Made by a program: the position numbers and the translations under genes. A DNA stretch of 64,000 bases from assembly GCF_018873765.1 (NCBI RefSeq), contig NC_057924.1, positions 3,472,001-3,536,000 on the forward strand, in the 5' to 3' direction. The DNA comes from Telopea speciosissima. Lineage: Eukaryota; Streptophyta; Magnoliopsida; Proteales; Proteaceae. Within the stretch, counting starts at the first letter, position 1, and every line of letters begins with the position of its first letter. The notes under the pieces are model-generated. The model saw nothing but the letters and a program-made list of their open reading frames with translations, was not told where the DNA came from and did not search any database. This document shows, piece after piece, positions 33,342-48,300 of the stretch.

Positions 33342-36300
33342 ATGAGGAAGAGGGAGAGAGAGAATCCATGCGGGGTTTGTGGGCATTATCACAAATATGA
33401 AGAAGGGGAAGTTTGTGGGATTTGTGGTCATCGGATCCCTGCTTCATCAGAGAAATTGGGATTTCAAACCAGTGCTTTCCCCTCGGAAATATTGCCGGAG
33501 TTTCTCTACTTGGGCAGCTACGATAACGCATCTCGAGCTGAGCTTCTCAAAACTCAAGGGATCTCTCGTGTGCTCAATGTGAGTTTTTCTTTTCTCGGTT
33601 TTTACTATTAGTGTCTTTGATAACTGAACCGTTCATTAGCGGATTGGTTTCCGATCTAAAATCGCTGAAGTTTGAGTGAAGAATTCTGATTTTCAGTAAC
33701 ACACCTCTCCCCCACAGTATAAAAAGAAAAGAAAGTTATATGAATATTCGTACAAATTTCGTGGGGATTTTATCTGATTGAATTCGAGGTCTGAGTGTGC
33801 AAAAACTTCCTTAAGTGTTTGCTTTTGTATTCAATGATAGGTGGGTGAGTTGAAAGTGGTATAAACTGGTGCTCGGATTGTTCTGAGGACCAGCACTCTT
33901 GGCCAGTCACCAGTAATGGAACCGGTTCAGGAATGGATATTTAGGATTTTTTGAGTCAAGACTTTCAGAACTTATTTACCTGAATTGAGACAATGGAAAA
34001 AGAAAAGAATTTCAAATTCTGTGTTGATCCCCAACCAAGAGCTCTCAGTGCATAAACTTCCTCTCTGTTTCATTGTTGATGTACTACTAATTCAACTGTT
34101 TTTTGACAAAGAACGGCAACCAGTGCTGAAAGTACATACTCTGCCCAAATCTTCTTTTTGTTTGCCCTCTAGTTCTAGGTTCCATATTGTTATCCATAAA
34201 GTCTGAAAGCACCATATTTTTTTTGTCTAGCAAGTACCTTAAGAGTGTTTATGCTCAGCTGCCTTAGTGCTATGAAGGCTGGAAGTTACGACTGTAGACA
34301 AACAAAACATTTCTGTGCTGTCAGTGGACCTATAGAAACTGAACCATTTAATTTTTTTTTTAAATTAATGAATAAATTTTTATTGAAAAGAAGGTAGGAA
34401 AGGGTCTACAAGTACCCATGAACATTCATAACCATATTATATTGTTTTATATCCCCTGTGTATATTAATGTCTTTAATGCCCTGATGCAGCAAGTTCATC
34501 AGTCATCAAGTTGGTACACCCTATTGGAATGAGAACTTCGGCGAGCACAAATAGACCTTGTAAAAGAATGTCTTTATGTTCAAGGGTCACTGATGGAATT
34601 GATCATCCATCCAATAGCTTTAAGCTAAAACTGATTCCCTTACACCTCCTGGTCGGCCACTAATAGAGGAAATGCTCAACCCAAATAGAACGTCCTATAG
34701 TTCTGTTGTAATTGAATCTGTTTCATCAATAGGGTTGAATGCACAAGGTCTAGGTGTGAACTCTCCTAAACTTGAAAGTTAGAACCGGCATAGTGGAGGT
34801 ACCATGAAACAAGTGGATATCAACCTCCCTATTTCTTAAGAAGACCAAATGATGAGGCAATTTGAGGTTAAATAGTGTTTTTCTTGACAAAAAATCTTCC
34901 AGAAGCTTAATATCATCTTCTTCGTAAACCTAACACATAACACACACTGAGTGAACTAGATCTAACATATGAATAATCTTCGATGTGAAAGCAATAGGAG
35001 ATTCTATTGCTGAAACTTAATTTCTCCATTCTCAAAGATCAAATGTTTAGATCTAATGCTCATGCAGCACCAGTCCCGATGCTACTGGGAGAATCACCGA
35101 AATCATTTAGGAAAAAGGGCTTCATTAATCTTTTCGACTTTCCATGCCAAGGATGCCTTCTTAGGAAGGTCTGCATGCAATTTCCCAATTGACAAGGTGA
35201 TCTCTTTTAGATCATCTTCAACAAAAAGTCTCTTTTAAAATTTTCCAACTTTTTGCATGCTTCAGTAGGAGCGTTGATTGCTTGATAGTAACTTTGACCA
35301 TGGTTGTTTTGATCAATTCAAGTATACAACCCTCTGTTATGTCATTCCTTTTCCATCTGTTTTTTTAACCTTTAATTGAGCTTATCTAAAACTGGGTCCC
35401 AGAAAATCCCGAGGATCATGGATACCCTACCTTATTTCAGTTAATACTCAAATTTTAGACCTTTTGTTTAGCTGGTTATTTTCTGTGTGCACCTTTAATG
35501 GATTCTAGTTCTACTATTTATAATGTAGAAAAGGTTCAATTAAGAACCATTATAGTAGGATCGATGACAGGTTGCAGCAGAACATCAGAATAGCAATAAA
35601 CCAGAATTAGCAACTTAGGATGTAGAAAGCAAACCGGCCAACAGATGGCTACCAAACTTTGGTTGAGTGGGGGTGATGCTGATAAGGTCCTTTGCTCCAA
35701 ATTACTGCCAATTCTGATGGTTGAATGTTGAGTTATGAAGAAGACTTGAAATTAGAAAACCAGTCTGGCCAGTAGTTAGGGAAACCAAACAGAGTCACTT
35801 GATGAGCAGGTTGAACTCTCTAGATGCTTTGAATATGGCCCCAATAGGTTCAATAGATGAAGAGATCTGAAGTCTTGAGGTTGCAGCAAAATCAGCAGAG
35901 AAACAGAGCCGCTGGGTGCAAGTCTTTCACTTGATTGGTAAGCAGCAGCAGCAATACTTGGTGATGATTGAGGAATCGATTCAGGTCTTCAAGGACTCTC
36001 CAGCAGCAGTAGTTGCAGACACAAGAGACAGCAGCAAGCACACTCGATTGGGAGCAGAGGAATAATAAAGAAGAGAAAATAGAATAGGAGGGAAGGATAA
36101 CGAGATTCAGCTCTCACCGGCCAGGCTCTCTCAGCCCTAGGGTTTTTGGCTCTCTTAGCCAGGCCTCCCAGCCCTTCATGTCACAGCCGTTGGACAAGAG
36201 AATCTTTTGCTTCAAAGCAATTTTTTTTCATTCAATTATTCAAATCGTGGGGAATGGCTACAACAACCTTACAATTAATAGAGGGCTATGCTTGCACCTC

Positions 36301-39300
36301 AAGTTAAAAGAAAATAGAAACCTAATGAAAATAGAAACTAGGGTTTATAGTTCAGCCAACATGCAAGGAACAAAATTAGAAGCTAAGTATAATTAAAAAT
36401 AGAAACTTAAGCCTACTTTCTAAATCTAAAATTAGAAACTACACTAAACTTCTAAATCCCCACACATAGACAAAATTGACCCTTCTAAAAAGTCTTCACA
36501 TGATCTGGTCTTGGGCCCCACAGGATCTTCTAATAATATTTCACCAAGGCAAAATAAGGGGCTGTGGCACTGTTCACGTGAACAGTGTTTTGGCCTCTTT
36601 TACTTCATGTTTTGTCCTACATCAATTTATTCCTCCCGTTAAACGTATAACTGAAATTTTATTGAAACTCAGAATACAGTGTAGACTACAACAACAACAT
36701 CAATAACTAAAGTTTTGCTGTTTCTTGGTAAATTGCTAATTGTGGCATGATTTCTGTAATTGAAGCTGGCCCTCAAAGGTTGTTTCTTGTATGATCTTTT
36801 ATCCATTTCTACAATTTTCTAGTGTAAAACAAATGGGCAAAAGTTTTGACCTAGTATTGTGGGAGTTTTTTATTCGAAGATTCGCATGCCGTCCCGCATG
36901 CAGATTCTTTTGCATGCTGTCTCACAAAAAGTGAGGGCCCCACACGCCTAATTTATTTTTTGTTTCATCTATTTTGAAAATGTGGGCTCCACATAAATGA
37001 TACCTTTTTCAGAACACAAATTCAAAACCAAATAGAACCATACTGTGTGTGTAACAATTTCCACTGTATCCCAGAAAGAAAAAAGAGAAATCCATTGGAA
37101 TTCCCTGATCCGTGGTTCTTGTTGATTTTGAAAGAATGTTTGGAGCAGAGACGAGTTTGGAAATTGAGGCCTGTGGTATGGGTCCACAAAGTTCAACATG
37201 GGTTGGGCTAGAAAGGCAAAAAATCTAATTTAGCAGCCAAACAAAATCTCCACCCATGGTGAATGGGATCCCATTCACCATGGAGTGGGAGAGGGCGGGA
37301 ATAGGTATCGGGAGGGTATTTTGAAACATATTAAAACCCTAGGATGGTGGGTGAACCGTCCTCTATGGATGGAGGAAAACTGTAGTCCTACAAAATAAAT
37401 TTGACATTCTTGTTGATTTCCTATATTGTCAATTCAAGTCATTTCTGCTAAGAAGATGAACGTAGAAGTGTTCAATGCTACAATTATTCTACAGCTTCCT
37501 CAAGAAAGCTGTTTATTGGGAGTCTGCAAAAGTTGCAGCTTTTGCTTAAAATTGAAATTAGAGAATCCTTGTTTTGCAGCTTCTATGTTTATTCTGATAT
37601 CTTACCCAAAAAAAAAAAAAGTTTGCTCTGATAAATTCATTTCATGTTCTGTTCTTTTAAGTTATTTACTTTGGTGGCAATAATCTTATCGGCTTTAAAT
37701 CTTGATTTTCAATGTCACTACCGGCTCTGTTTGTTTCGGCGCTTATTTTGAAAAATTGTACATATACAATTTTACATTGTTTTTCACACTCCCATGAACT
37801 ATCTTTCTCCTCTCAGTATGATAAGACATCTCTACCCCCTTGTTTTGAGAAGGAGAGAGATAGACACATGGGAGTACCATAGGCCACACTCCCAGATAGA
37901 AAACTACTTCCCATAAGATTATTCTCTCTCTCTCTCTCTCTCTCTCTTGTCATTTCATCAACCAGGACCACTACACAAACTTTAATGCACAATGATGGTT
38001 GAAGAAGGGGAAGTAAAAGCAATGGCTTTCCCTTCAAACCAATGATAAAAATCCTACCTATTCCAAAGAGGTGCTTTGGTTATAAATTGTCAAAAATACG
38101 ATTGCCTAGTGAATGGCCTCAGGTCTCTGCCTGCAATTAGCAAATGCAGCTAGCCTTAGCCTTCAATCTTCCATACTACAAGGTGTCAATTTAGAATCGA
38201 AATTCAAATAGAAATTGAAACATCGGTTTAAAACCAAATCGAATTGTGCTAAAAAAAGTTAGTTTGATTTTATTTTTAGAAATTGAAATTGTATTTAATT
38301 CGCTTTTGATTTTAGATTTTAGATTAAAATCAACGGTTTAAATCAAACCAAATAAAATGTGATCTATAAATCGAACCTAAATCATACTAAGCAGTAAAAG
38401 ACTAAAGGGTAATTTATGAAACAAATTTACATTCTGATTCTGGACTATTATTTCATCTCTATTAGTGCATATGGTGTTTCCTCCTTTGGTGAAGCTGGTT
38501 GTACATTATTGATTCTTATGAGTTTTTTGTTTACTTCTGTATCTTAAATCTATTCTGGAAACAGAAGATCCTGGTATATTCTTATATTTATGGTTCTGTG
38601 ATATGCAGACTGTACCTGCTTGTCAAAATCTATACAAGAACTCCTTTACTTACCACTGCCTCCAAGATGAAAAAATTTTACCATTTGATGACGCAATTCA
38701 GTTTTTAGGTATGTTCCCTTGGATGATTTCAGATATGGAGTGATGGTTTTTTCATGTGGTGTGAGAATACATGAGTATATGAATCACTTTGTGGATTTTT
38801 TTTGTTATATTTATTTATTTTTTATATTTTCATTGCATATTATTGAGGGTTTTGGTAATTGATGTGTCATCAACTAATGACTTCATCTTCCATGTAATTG
38901 TAGTCAAGGATTTAAGTATCGGTATCGGGTATCGTATCGGTCGGGCGATTTTAAGAGACGTATCGTATCGTATCGGAGATACGTATCGATCGGTGTAGAA
39001 ACGCATGAAAATGATCAAAATACACATGGAAATACACTTTTGGACAATAAAAACAATATAAACAAGCAATTTGTGTCATATATCATGCATATATACTAAG
39101 AATTGTGAATAATCAATAACCAGACAAGTGCGGCACATTGAAATTGTTATAAAAGATTAAAAGATGATATTTCTTACATGTAAAGTCACTCAATTGCCAT
39201 GAAGAATGTCGGGGTGGATCAAAGTCATGTCTGTAAGGGTCTTCAACAATAGGAGTGACTATTGTGATAGATTTTAGGGTAAATATATAATCTTCTTGGA

Positions 39301-42300
39301 ATGTGATAGATCTATACATAATATAGTACATATATTATATACATTAGCATTTGTTTTAAATTTTAGAAGAAAATAAATAAAAAAATCATTTTAAAGAAGC
39401 AATTTTCGGTTTTGGGTAAAAAATGCAAAGAAACATGGATTTTGAACTCAAATCTTTGTAAATGTATACAAAGAATGCAATACTAAGTTAGTTTAACATA
39501 TTCCCTTTGAATCATAACAAAAAAAATACCAAAAATCAAAGATTTAAACAAAAGAATCAAGTTTTTTTCAAAAAACCTACCTTGCCCTTCAAGAACACCT
39601 TTTGATTTCGAATGTGGGCTGTTAGATGCAACAAATGATGAGATTTCACCTCCTTTAGGATCGTTTTTGGCAAAGGAATCAAAGCCCTCAACAAATCTTT
39701 GGCAAAAACCAAGTTTAAAGATGTTTTTTTATGGTTTCTCAAAGCTGGAACTGTTTTTTTTCTGCCAGCCTGCTCCTGCTCGAGTTTTCTGTTTTGAGAA
39801 GACTTGGGCCCATGTGGTTTTTAAGCTGCTGATACGTATCGAGACGTATCGAGACGTCTCGATACGTCTCGATATGTATCGTTATTTCAAAAATAATAAA
39901 ATAATGGTTTAAATCATGTCTCGTCTGTATCGATACGTATCGATCGTATCGTATCGTATCGATATGTATCGGTCGATACATACCGAGACATTCGAGACAT
40001 TTGCATTTTAAAAAAAAAAGATACGTCTCGACCTGTCTCGTCTCGGCCATGACCGATACCGAGACGTATCGGCCGAGACGATACGATACGCTCCGATACT
40101 TAATTCCTTGATTGTAGTTGATGGATATGAACTGCATTGGATTGAAAATAATTAAGAATGATATGTTTAATTGGTCGGATGACCTGAGTTACCACTGTGC
40201 CTGCAAATATGGATCTTTTGTTTTTATGTAACTTTGGATACAAAGAATTGCATAGAGTTATTCTTGCTGTTGGGTTTTGCATGAGAGGAGGCTTGCAGTA
40301 TTCTTTGCTGTTGATTCCAGCAATTTATGACTGGGTTTCAGAAAAAAGGTTGTACTAGAGGTTGTTTTACTACTTAATGATGACGTAATGTTAACTAAAT
40401 GTATGTCAACCCCTGGTATTTACTTTCCGTATTTTTTTTGTGTGGTTGTCCTGTAGACGGTGGTTCATTGTTAGGGCCCTTCTTTCCTTGATTGGTTTTT
40501 TTCTGATCTACTAATGCATAACCGAGCATGTATATTGTATCACTACGTTTCATGTCTGGTTGCAAAATTTTTCATATTTTTATCCATTAAGATGAACTTG
40601 TGCATGGGAGCTTTCTGTTTTCAGGTCTCTTGTGATTCTAAGGATTTATATCTTTTTAGTTCCTGTGTTTAGGGATGTAAATGGAGCAAATATGGAGCGG
40701 ATACACCAGTATCCGAATTAGTATCTGATTAGAAATCCGATATCCGATGGGTATTTCGTATGAGTTTCCAAATTCATGTACGCCAGGGATTTGGATATCC
40801 ATATTCGAATCTGATTTAAAGTAGCTAGTCTGAAGGCAACGGTTGCTGGAAAAATAACTTTTGAGATAGTTTTTCCTACTGGGGCAGATATTATAGCTCT
40901 GCGTACGAAATGCTCTTCCTTTTTTAAAATATGTAACTATTAATAAAAAAGAAAAGATATTATATAGCAATTTTTATTTTATGGAAATATAGATTAATAT
41001 AGAATATATAATACATATTAAGCACTTGAGTTATAATCGGAGCGGATGTCATCAAAGCAGATACATCAATATCTGAATTTGTATGATTGTATCCAACTAG
41101 AAGGTATCCTTATTCACATCCAATATCCAACTATTGGTATAGATGGAAATGGATCCGAATGTGAAGCAGTAAACGCTTTCTTGGACTAGACGAACCCGTT
41201 TGGAAGCCCAAACCGAGATGAACTGGGTCCAAATCTGGTTTCGGTCCAGTAGGATATGTAGGCATTAATTTGGGGTTATTTATTAAACTCTGTTGATGTT
41301 TGTTTCTGCGTCATCCATATTTTCAGATCTGGCTTCCTTGTTTTCTGGTTTGACTATACTTGTTCCATTGCAGAACCTTAAACCCCATTCTTTTAATTTT
41401 CCTGGCTCTGAATTAGTTACCAGGTCTGGGCGATTCCACTCGTAAAGTTTCACCCCTGACATTTCCTTGCGCAGTTACAGCTCCATATGTGGAGTAGGTT
41501 ACCGCTGGTTGTTTGATCCGGAGGTTGAAGACAACCTGGGTGTGTTATTTTACTTCCTGATTCACCAAGCAACCCTTATTTGTTAAATTTATTTCTTTTT
41601 TAATCCTAAGACCATTCTAATTACCAGTCACTCCTTTTCCTTCAAATTAGTTTCCTTGTAGGGATTTTAAACCCCAAGCAATGGGGGTGGTGGGCATGTA
41701 TGTAGCTTGATCTTTGTTGAGTTAGTGTCAAATTATGTTGTTTCCTATTATTTCTATGGAGCCTTTTTTATATATCACCAAGGTCTTTATTGATTTTTAT
41801 CAATATTGGCCTTCAGTGCTGATCTTTCTTGGATGGATTTTGGCCCACTTTTGATTTGTTGAATTCATTAGTTCTATATAGCTGATGACAGTCAATTCAG
41901 CTATTGCCTTAAAACCAGCTTGTACTTGGTGTTGCCATATGGGGCCTTGAAAGAGTGTTTTATTAATCTACCACACCATCTAAGTTACAAAGATAATTTT
42001 ATCCATGGCATGTAACACCTCTTGGAGAGTGAATTAAGGTGTTAACACATATTTTTAAAAATTATTTTAATGTATGAACTGGTCTAGCCTTACATTTTGC
42101 TTTTGCGGACCTGCTTCCCAATGTGATAGGACCATTTAGTCTTGCTTTTAGTCACCTGGTTGATACTTGATAGTGCATTTATGGATCCTTTTCAGCCAAT
42201 TTTTGCATTTTTGCCACCTATGCACTATGGTACTTGTCTAGGTATTTCATTATCTGGGAATTGTTGCTCATGAATTTTTGCATTAAAATAGCAGTAGCTG

Positions 42301-45300
42301 TTATATAGTAATAGAAAGTTTTGATAGCAAGCATTTATTTGGCCTTGGCCGGGCCTGAGTAGGTTAATCTATTGGCATTCTGCCCTCACCACCTACCAAG
42401 AAACTAGTAAAAAGTTTCACCAAGAACATACTTTTAGCTTGATTCTTCCATCATCTAATATCTGCTGCCTCATGCTCGAGAGATGGACTACAAAGGTGCT
42501 TGAGATGTCTTAGAACTGATGCAGATAAATCACATAAATGGGCTTATTTTGTTAAAAATAAGCTTTGGATTGGGTTATGTATGTGTTGGGCCTTTGATCC
42601 AATGTGTTTTCATTGATTGGGCCACTTTAATGGGCCTATAATATGAGTAAAGGCTAGGCATACATGATTAGTTAGTTAAATGTATTTTTTTTCTTTATTT
42701 TAATTGTTATTGAGTGTTTTTTTTTTTGGGGTGAATAAAAGAATTCATTCCCAAAGATGAAAAATACAGCCTGCCCTCAGCTAGGGGGAAAGAGAACAAG
42801 TAATACAACTTACAAGACCCTGCTTCACAAGGGAGAGGGGAGGCGAGGGACTGTAAAAGAGAAAAGGGGAGGCCCCAAGCATCATTAATCAACCTATTTC
42901 TAGGGGTTTCAGCATAACGAGCAGGGGTGATTGCTCGCTTAGCTCTAACATCAAAGATAATGGAATCCCAAATCTGCTGAAAGGATCTGGACTTGGAGGT
43001 CCATCTTCGGTGGTTTTGCTCGAGTTAGATGTGAAGGATAGTGGCACTGAAAGCAAGCTGACTCACCGAGTCAACAATATTTACCTACAAGTGTCATATC
43101 CACACAGATCATTCTCTCTCGAAGGGCAAAATCCATTTTTTGCGAAGCCAGCATTTGGTCAGAAGACTGGCCCAAACAGAGGAGGAGAATGGGCAGTCAA
43201 AAAGGAGGTGATCCACATCTTTTGAGGCATTCCAACAAAGGCAGTACTGGAGGGAGACAGGAATTTGTGTCTGAAGTAGAAAAGCTTGAGTAAGGAGACA
43301 ACAAGAGAACACGCTCCAAACAGTGAAGCTATGAAGAGGGATGTGTCTCTTGAACTAGACCAAATTGCGCCAAGTTTTCACTCATTTACGAGTCCTAATG
43401 AGATCCCAAGCCAACTTTGCAATGAAGAGGCCCAATGAAGATACAAACCAGATGACAATATCACCACTCCCCCTGATCCTCCTGGGGATACTCTGCAGAG
43501 CATTCCAGATGGCAGTCAAGGAGGGGGAGGAGGGAGGGGAGGCCAACCATCATGCTGCTGGGTGCCTGGATATCAACAATCAAATCCATCTTGTCAAAGC
43601 CAGAAGTGTAGAGGACTCTAGCAACCAATCAAATGGAGAACTCCTTGGGGGTGCCAATTATCAAGCCAAAGCCTAGTGGAGGTATGTTGAAGGATGACCA
43701 GTGATCTGGACCCAAATACACTAGAGTGTCCAGGTTCATTATGCACATGTTGCACATGGGATTATGCTAAGATTTTATTTCCATTCTTATAATGATCTTT
43801 AATTATAAATAAAGTATGGTTGCCTCTGTCTTCTTGACAAGCCAATCTATTCGCTTTTCTCAACTTGATATCAGAGCTAATCCTCTTTTCTTTTTATTTT
43901 TACAAAAAGGGTACTCGTTGCCGTTGCCGAGGCTTCGGCCTCTTGGTTCAGCATGGTTGACTGAACATGTGACCATGCATGTCGCACCATGCTAACCATC
44001 CCTGACCACTGACCACCAACCACCGCCATCAACCACTGCCGCCATGGTGTTTTCCGTCAGTGCCACCTTTGCGGCCTGTGTCACCCTCATCTACTGGCTA
44101 TGATGTATAGTGCAGAATGTTGGGCAATTAAGAAGCGTCATATAGATAACTAAGTGTAGCGGAGTTGAGATATATGTGTGGCAAAACTAGGAAGGATAAA
44201 GTTAGGAATGACCATATTAGAGCTGAGTTGGGAGTTGCGCTAATACATGATAATATACGAGAGAGTCATTTGAGCTAGCGTGGTTGTGTTCAATGGAGGC
44301 CTTGGCATGCTCCAGTACGGAGGAGTATAAAGAGAGCCAGGGGAAGGCCAAAGATAACCTTAGGAGAAGTGGTGAGGTAAGACATGCATAGCTTAAGCCT
44401 TGTATCTTATATGATTTCGAATAGAGCTGATTGAAGAGCAAGCAAGTATCCATGTAGCCCTCCCCATTTAGTTGGGATAAGGCTATGATGTTGTTGTTGT
44501 TTGTATTCTATGCTTTTATGCTTACAAATACATTTTTCGTCATTTAGCTCTATTGCTCGTATGATATATATCACATTTGCGTGTGTCCCTATTTTTGTAT
44601 CTATACTATTCAGATCCATCTTGGAGCATATAAGTTGTGGTTTTCTTTTCTATCCTTTTAAGTAGTTGTCAACATTTCAGTCATATCTATGACTCCCTTT
44701 CAAGGCCTTACCTACGATCTTTTTCTTGAGGATCCTTGCCTTCAAAGACGAGAGTATACTTATGTCTCCCCCTCAACCCCCCCCCCCCCCCCAAAACAAA
44801 TAAATAAATAAATAAAAAAGAAACTAGAGGGTAGTTTGGAGTAGACACTTCATCTTCAGAATCTCCTATATGTAGCTTTTGTCTAGTTGTCTATGCTCAA
44901 TTGTTATACTGAAGTCATCCTTTGTCTGACACATCCCTGAAATTTTCACACAGCAGGTGCAATTTTTTGCCTTAACAGATAGAAGTGACATTTGGATCAA
45001 ATGTTTAGCATTATGCATGCATTTATGTATGCCCATATTTCTGATCCTGCCGACCAGGCTTAGATCTGGTTTTCTTTTGTGCGCGAGTTCAAATACATTG
45101 AGCTTATAAAGTTTGCTCCTTGTGCAGAGCAATGTGAAAAGGACAAGGCTCGTGTTCTAGTGCACTGCATGTCAGGAAAAAATAGGTTATTACTCAGGAG
45201 TTGCTTGTTGGCATTTATGGTCTTGAACTCTTGACTAATTAGTACTTATTTGGCTGAATTATCATTATTTGGTCTGCATAATAGGTCACCAGCTATTGTA

Positions 45301-48300
45301 ATAGCATACCTGATGAAGTGCAAAGGATGGAGACTTGCTCAGAGCTATCAGTGGGTGAAAGAACGGAGGCCATCTGTTGAATTAACTTCAGGTTTGTATA
45401 TTAACTCTGGGATAGATCTACTTATACATTTTGGTTCTTGAAATGATGCCAAGCATAAGATTGTTAAAAAAACAGCCCCCCTAAAAAAAAGGAACTTTTC
45501 CATTGATGAAAACAATTTGTTTCAAGGGTAAAGAACGTTGAAACATCATGCCACTGAGATTTTATATGTGATCTTTTGGAAGATTCTGATAAGTATGGGG
45601 GTATGTTTCAATCTTAGAGATGAACAAGCACCTGGGCATGTCTTGGTTCTAAAATTGTCGGTTGTGCCGCCTTGGCTCTTTAACATAAAAAAAGGGCATA
45701 CTCAGTGCACAAGGCTCCCGCCACTGTGGGGTCTGGGGAGGATCATAATGTACGCAGTCTTACCCCTGCTTTCGCAGAGAGGCTGTTTCCAGACTCGAAC
45801 CCATGATCACTTGGTCACAATGGAGCAAACTTTGCCATTGCACCTTGGCTCTTTAACATGATGGCTGGTATTAATTTGACTGGTGGAAACTTCAATGAAA
45901 GGAAATGGTCTGCAGTGTAGGAAATATGTCTTAGTTTTTTTTGTTTTTTTAAGTTGTGCCTTACATGGTAGCTTTGTAATGTTCATTCTTGTGCCACTTT
46001 GGGATTGGTCTAGTTTGGGTCAGATCCAATTTTTTTTTAATGGTGCAAGGTCAGGCCCAACTTCGGTCCTTTTATTTCGTGTCTGTATTAGTATTACATT
46101 TTTCATGTGTCTAGTGTAATACTATTCGGTCCCAAAAATTATCTGTTTTTTGCTTTTGCTCCAGGGTAAATCAGGCTTAACTTTATGTGAGGCCTTGTTT
46201 TTGTTTGCTTTTACTAGTTCTTCAATGGAGGATAAAATTTGCCAAATCTTTCCTACTTATGTGCCAAGTTTTGAGCCAAATCCGTCTTTACCTAATGTCA
46301 AGATAAAGCGAAGAAAAAAGGTGATAAAACAGAAAATTTGGGACAATTCTAGACCATTAAAAGTTAAAGGGAAAATGTACAATACAAGGTGGTCCATATG
46401 ATTGAATTAGGAGCCAAAATTTGACATGTAACGAAGTCATGCTGTTCTCTTCCCTTTCAACAGTTTCGAATTGACAAGTTGGCATCCCACATGGAGTGCA
46501 GGAATTGCACTCCCCCTCCACTATGCTGGACTTGCTTCCATTTAATCCATTTAGTATCTACTTCCCTTTATTTTCTTTAGTTGGAAAGTTGATTGGTGGG
46601 ATAGGTGTGAGACCCTCTGTCACATGGAGCACCCCAAGTCTGTCAGTTGGCAATGGATTGTAACTTGGTGACGGGCTAAATGATGGTGGAATTGGTGTCA
46701 AATAGATTTTCCCATTTCAAAGATACCCCTGTTGACTAAAGTAGTGGATATTAAATGAGATTAAAGCTTAGCAATCAATCTCCTATCCAGTTACCTTTTA
46801 TAGTTTAGATTCTCTTCTTAGATAGTATGGTCCACTATTCCATTATGCTCTTGTTTGGGCTCCACCCAAGTCTGCAACTTGGCTGATGGTCTTATTGGGC
46901 CTTTTCTACAGAATTTTAGCATCTTAGCTAAATAGAGAACTTGAGAGAACACCTGGTTCAAGATAAGCTTCAATGTGTGGAATCAAGATTGCTGTTCTAG
47001 GAGTTATAGTTCTGTCACTTCCCGTGCATTCTACATTTCATTTCATTGCATTGTTCTTTTTTATGTTGAAAATTATTTGGCTCATTGGTTTTGGTGACAT
47101 TAGAAAACAATTACTGCTTGAAAGAGTTCAATATATGTGATATGGATGTATTCGGCGCAAACTATGCCAATTTACGGATGGGCTACTAGTCGGCAGTTGA
47201 AATTGTAATTTGAGTTATTTAAATTTCTAAATTTAGAATCTTATTAGATTTGGGTTTTATTTGGTTAGAAATTATTTTTAGAAGTTGCTTTGTCTAGAAT
47301 CATTGCAACTAAGAGATTGATTGTCTTTAGTTGGAAAGTTGATCTAATATTTTAAAACATTCATTTTGTGAAGAGGGTCACAGTGCATGTTGTTTTTTTC
47401 TCATTTGGTTTGGACGTTAACAGTGGATTGGAGGTTTCAATTTGGAAGATAATTGTTGTAGAAGAGTATGAAGTTTGAATATATTTTCTTTGCTTTAACT
47501 TTTGAGAACCTTTGTGAGTGTTGATAAAGATAGAATAACTTTGTGAAATGTAGGCTTTGACTGTGATCGAGGTAAGTTTCTTCATTATGTTGTAGTTGCA
47601 AACCATTATATATGATTGAACTTTCCAGTGTGTCCTATAAGAAAAAGGATTTGCGGACTTTTGCTTTTAGTATTAATTTGGCCTTAGAGTCTCTAAATGG
47701 TGGAAACATGACTCAACCACAAATGGATGGGGATAGTGATGTGATCCTGGGTTCTAAAACCCTTAAATTGGTTCATTTATGGGCCCACTCAGACAATCAA
47801 ACCCACTTACAAGAGAACGGTGGCAATTCTGCACCTTATGTAAACAAGGGCAGGGGTCAAATTGTGAGAGAAATTATAAGTGAAGGGCTTTTCTGGGAAC
47901 TAAAATAAAGGTGGGGAATCAAATAAACAAACATGGAAAGATGGGGCTTTTCTGTAAAAGAGATAAAAGGGCCTTTTAATAATAAGAAGGAAGCGTCTTC
48001 TTCCTCATGATTTAAATAGACCAGCGGTAACCCAAAGCTTGTTTCAGGTAACGTAATCACTCAAATCCAAGCTATTCAAACTAAAATTGTAGGAGTAGAA
48101 TCTTAACCATCAGCCCTCATGAATCCAACCCACAACCATCCGCATCAGCAAACAGAATTGATTTTAAAAAAATGAAATCAGGGAAGGCGGTAGAACATGG
48201 TAAGTGGAGTTTCAGGTCTTAACCTCTCATTACAGGAGATGTTGTTGGGAATGAAATTCTAGGTATTAGGTTGCCTAGGGCAGAGAGGCTAACACCCAAA

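Noticed and set aside
43365-43676. 103-codon plus-strand gene
   Set aside because: Antisense of the LINE fragment whose minus strand encodes the zf-RVT domain.
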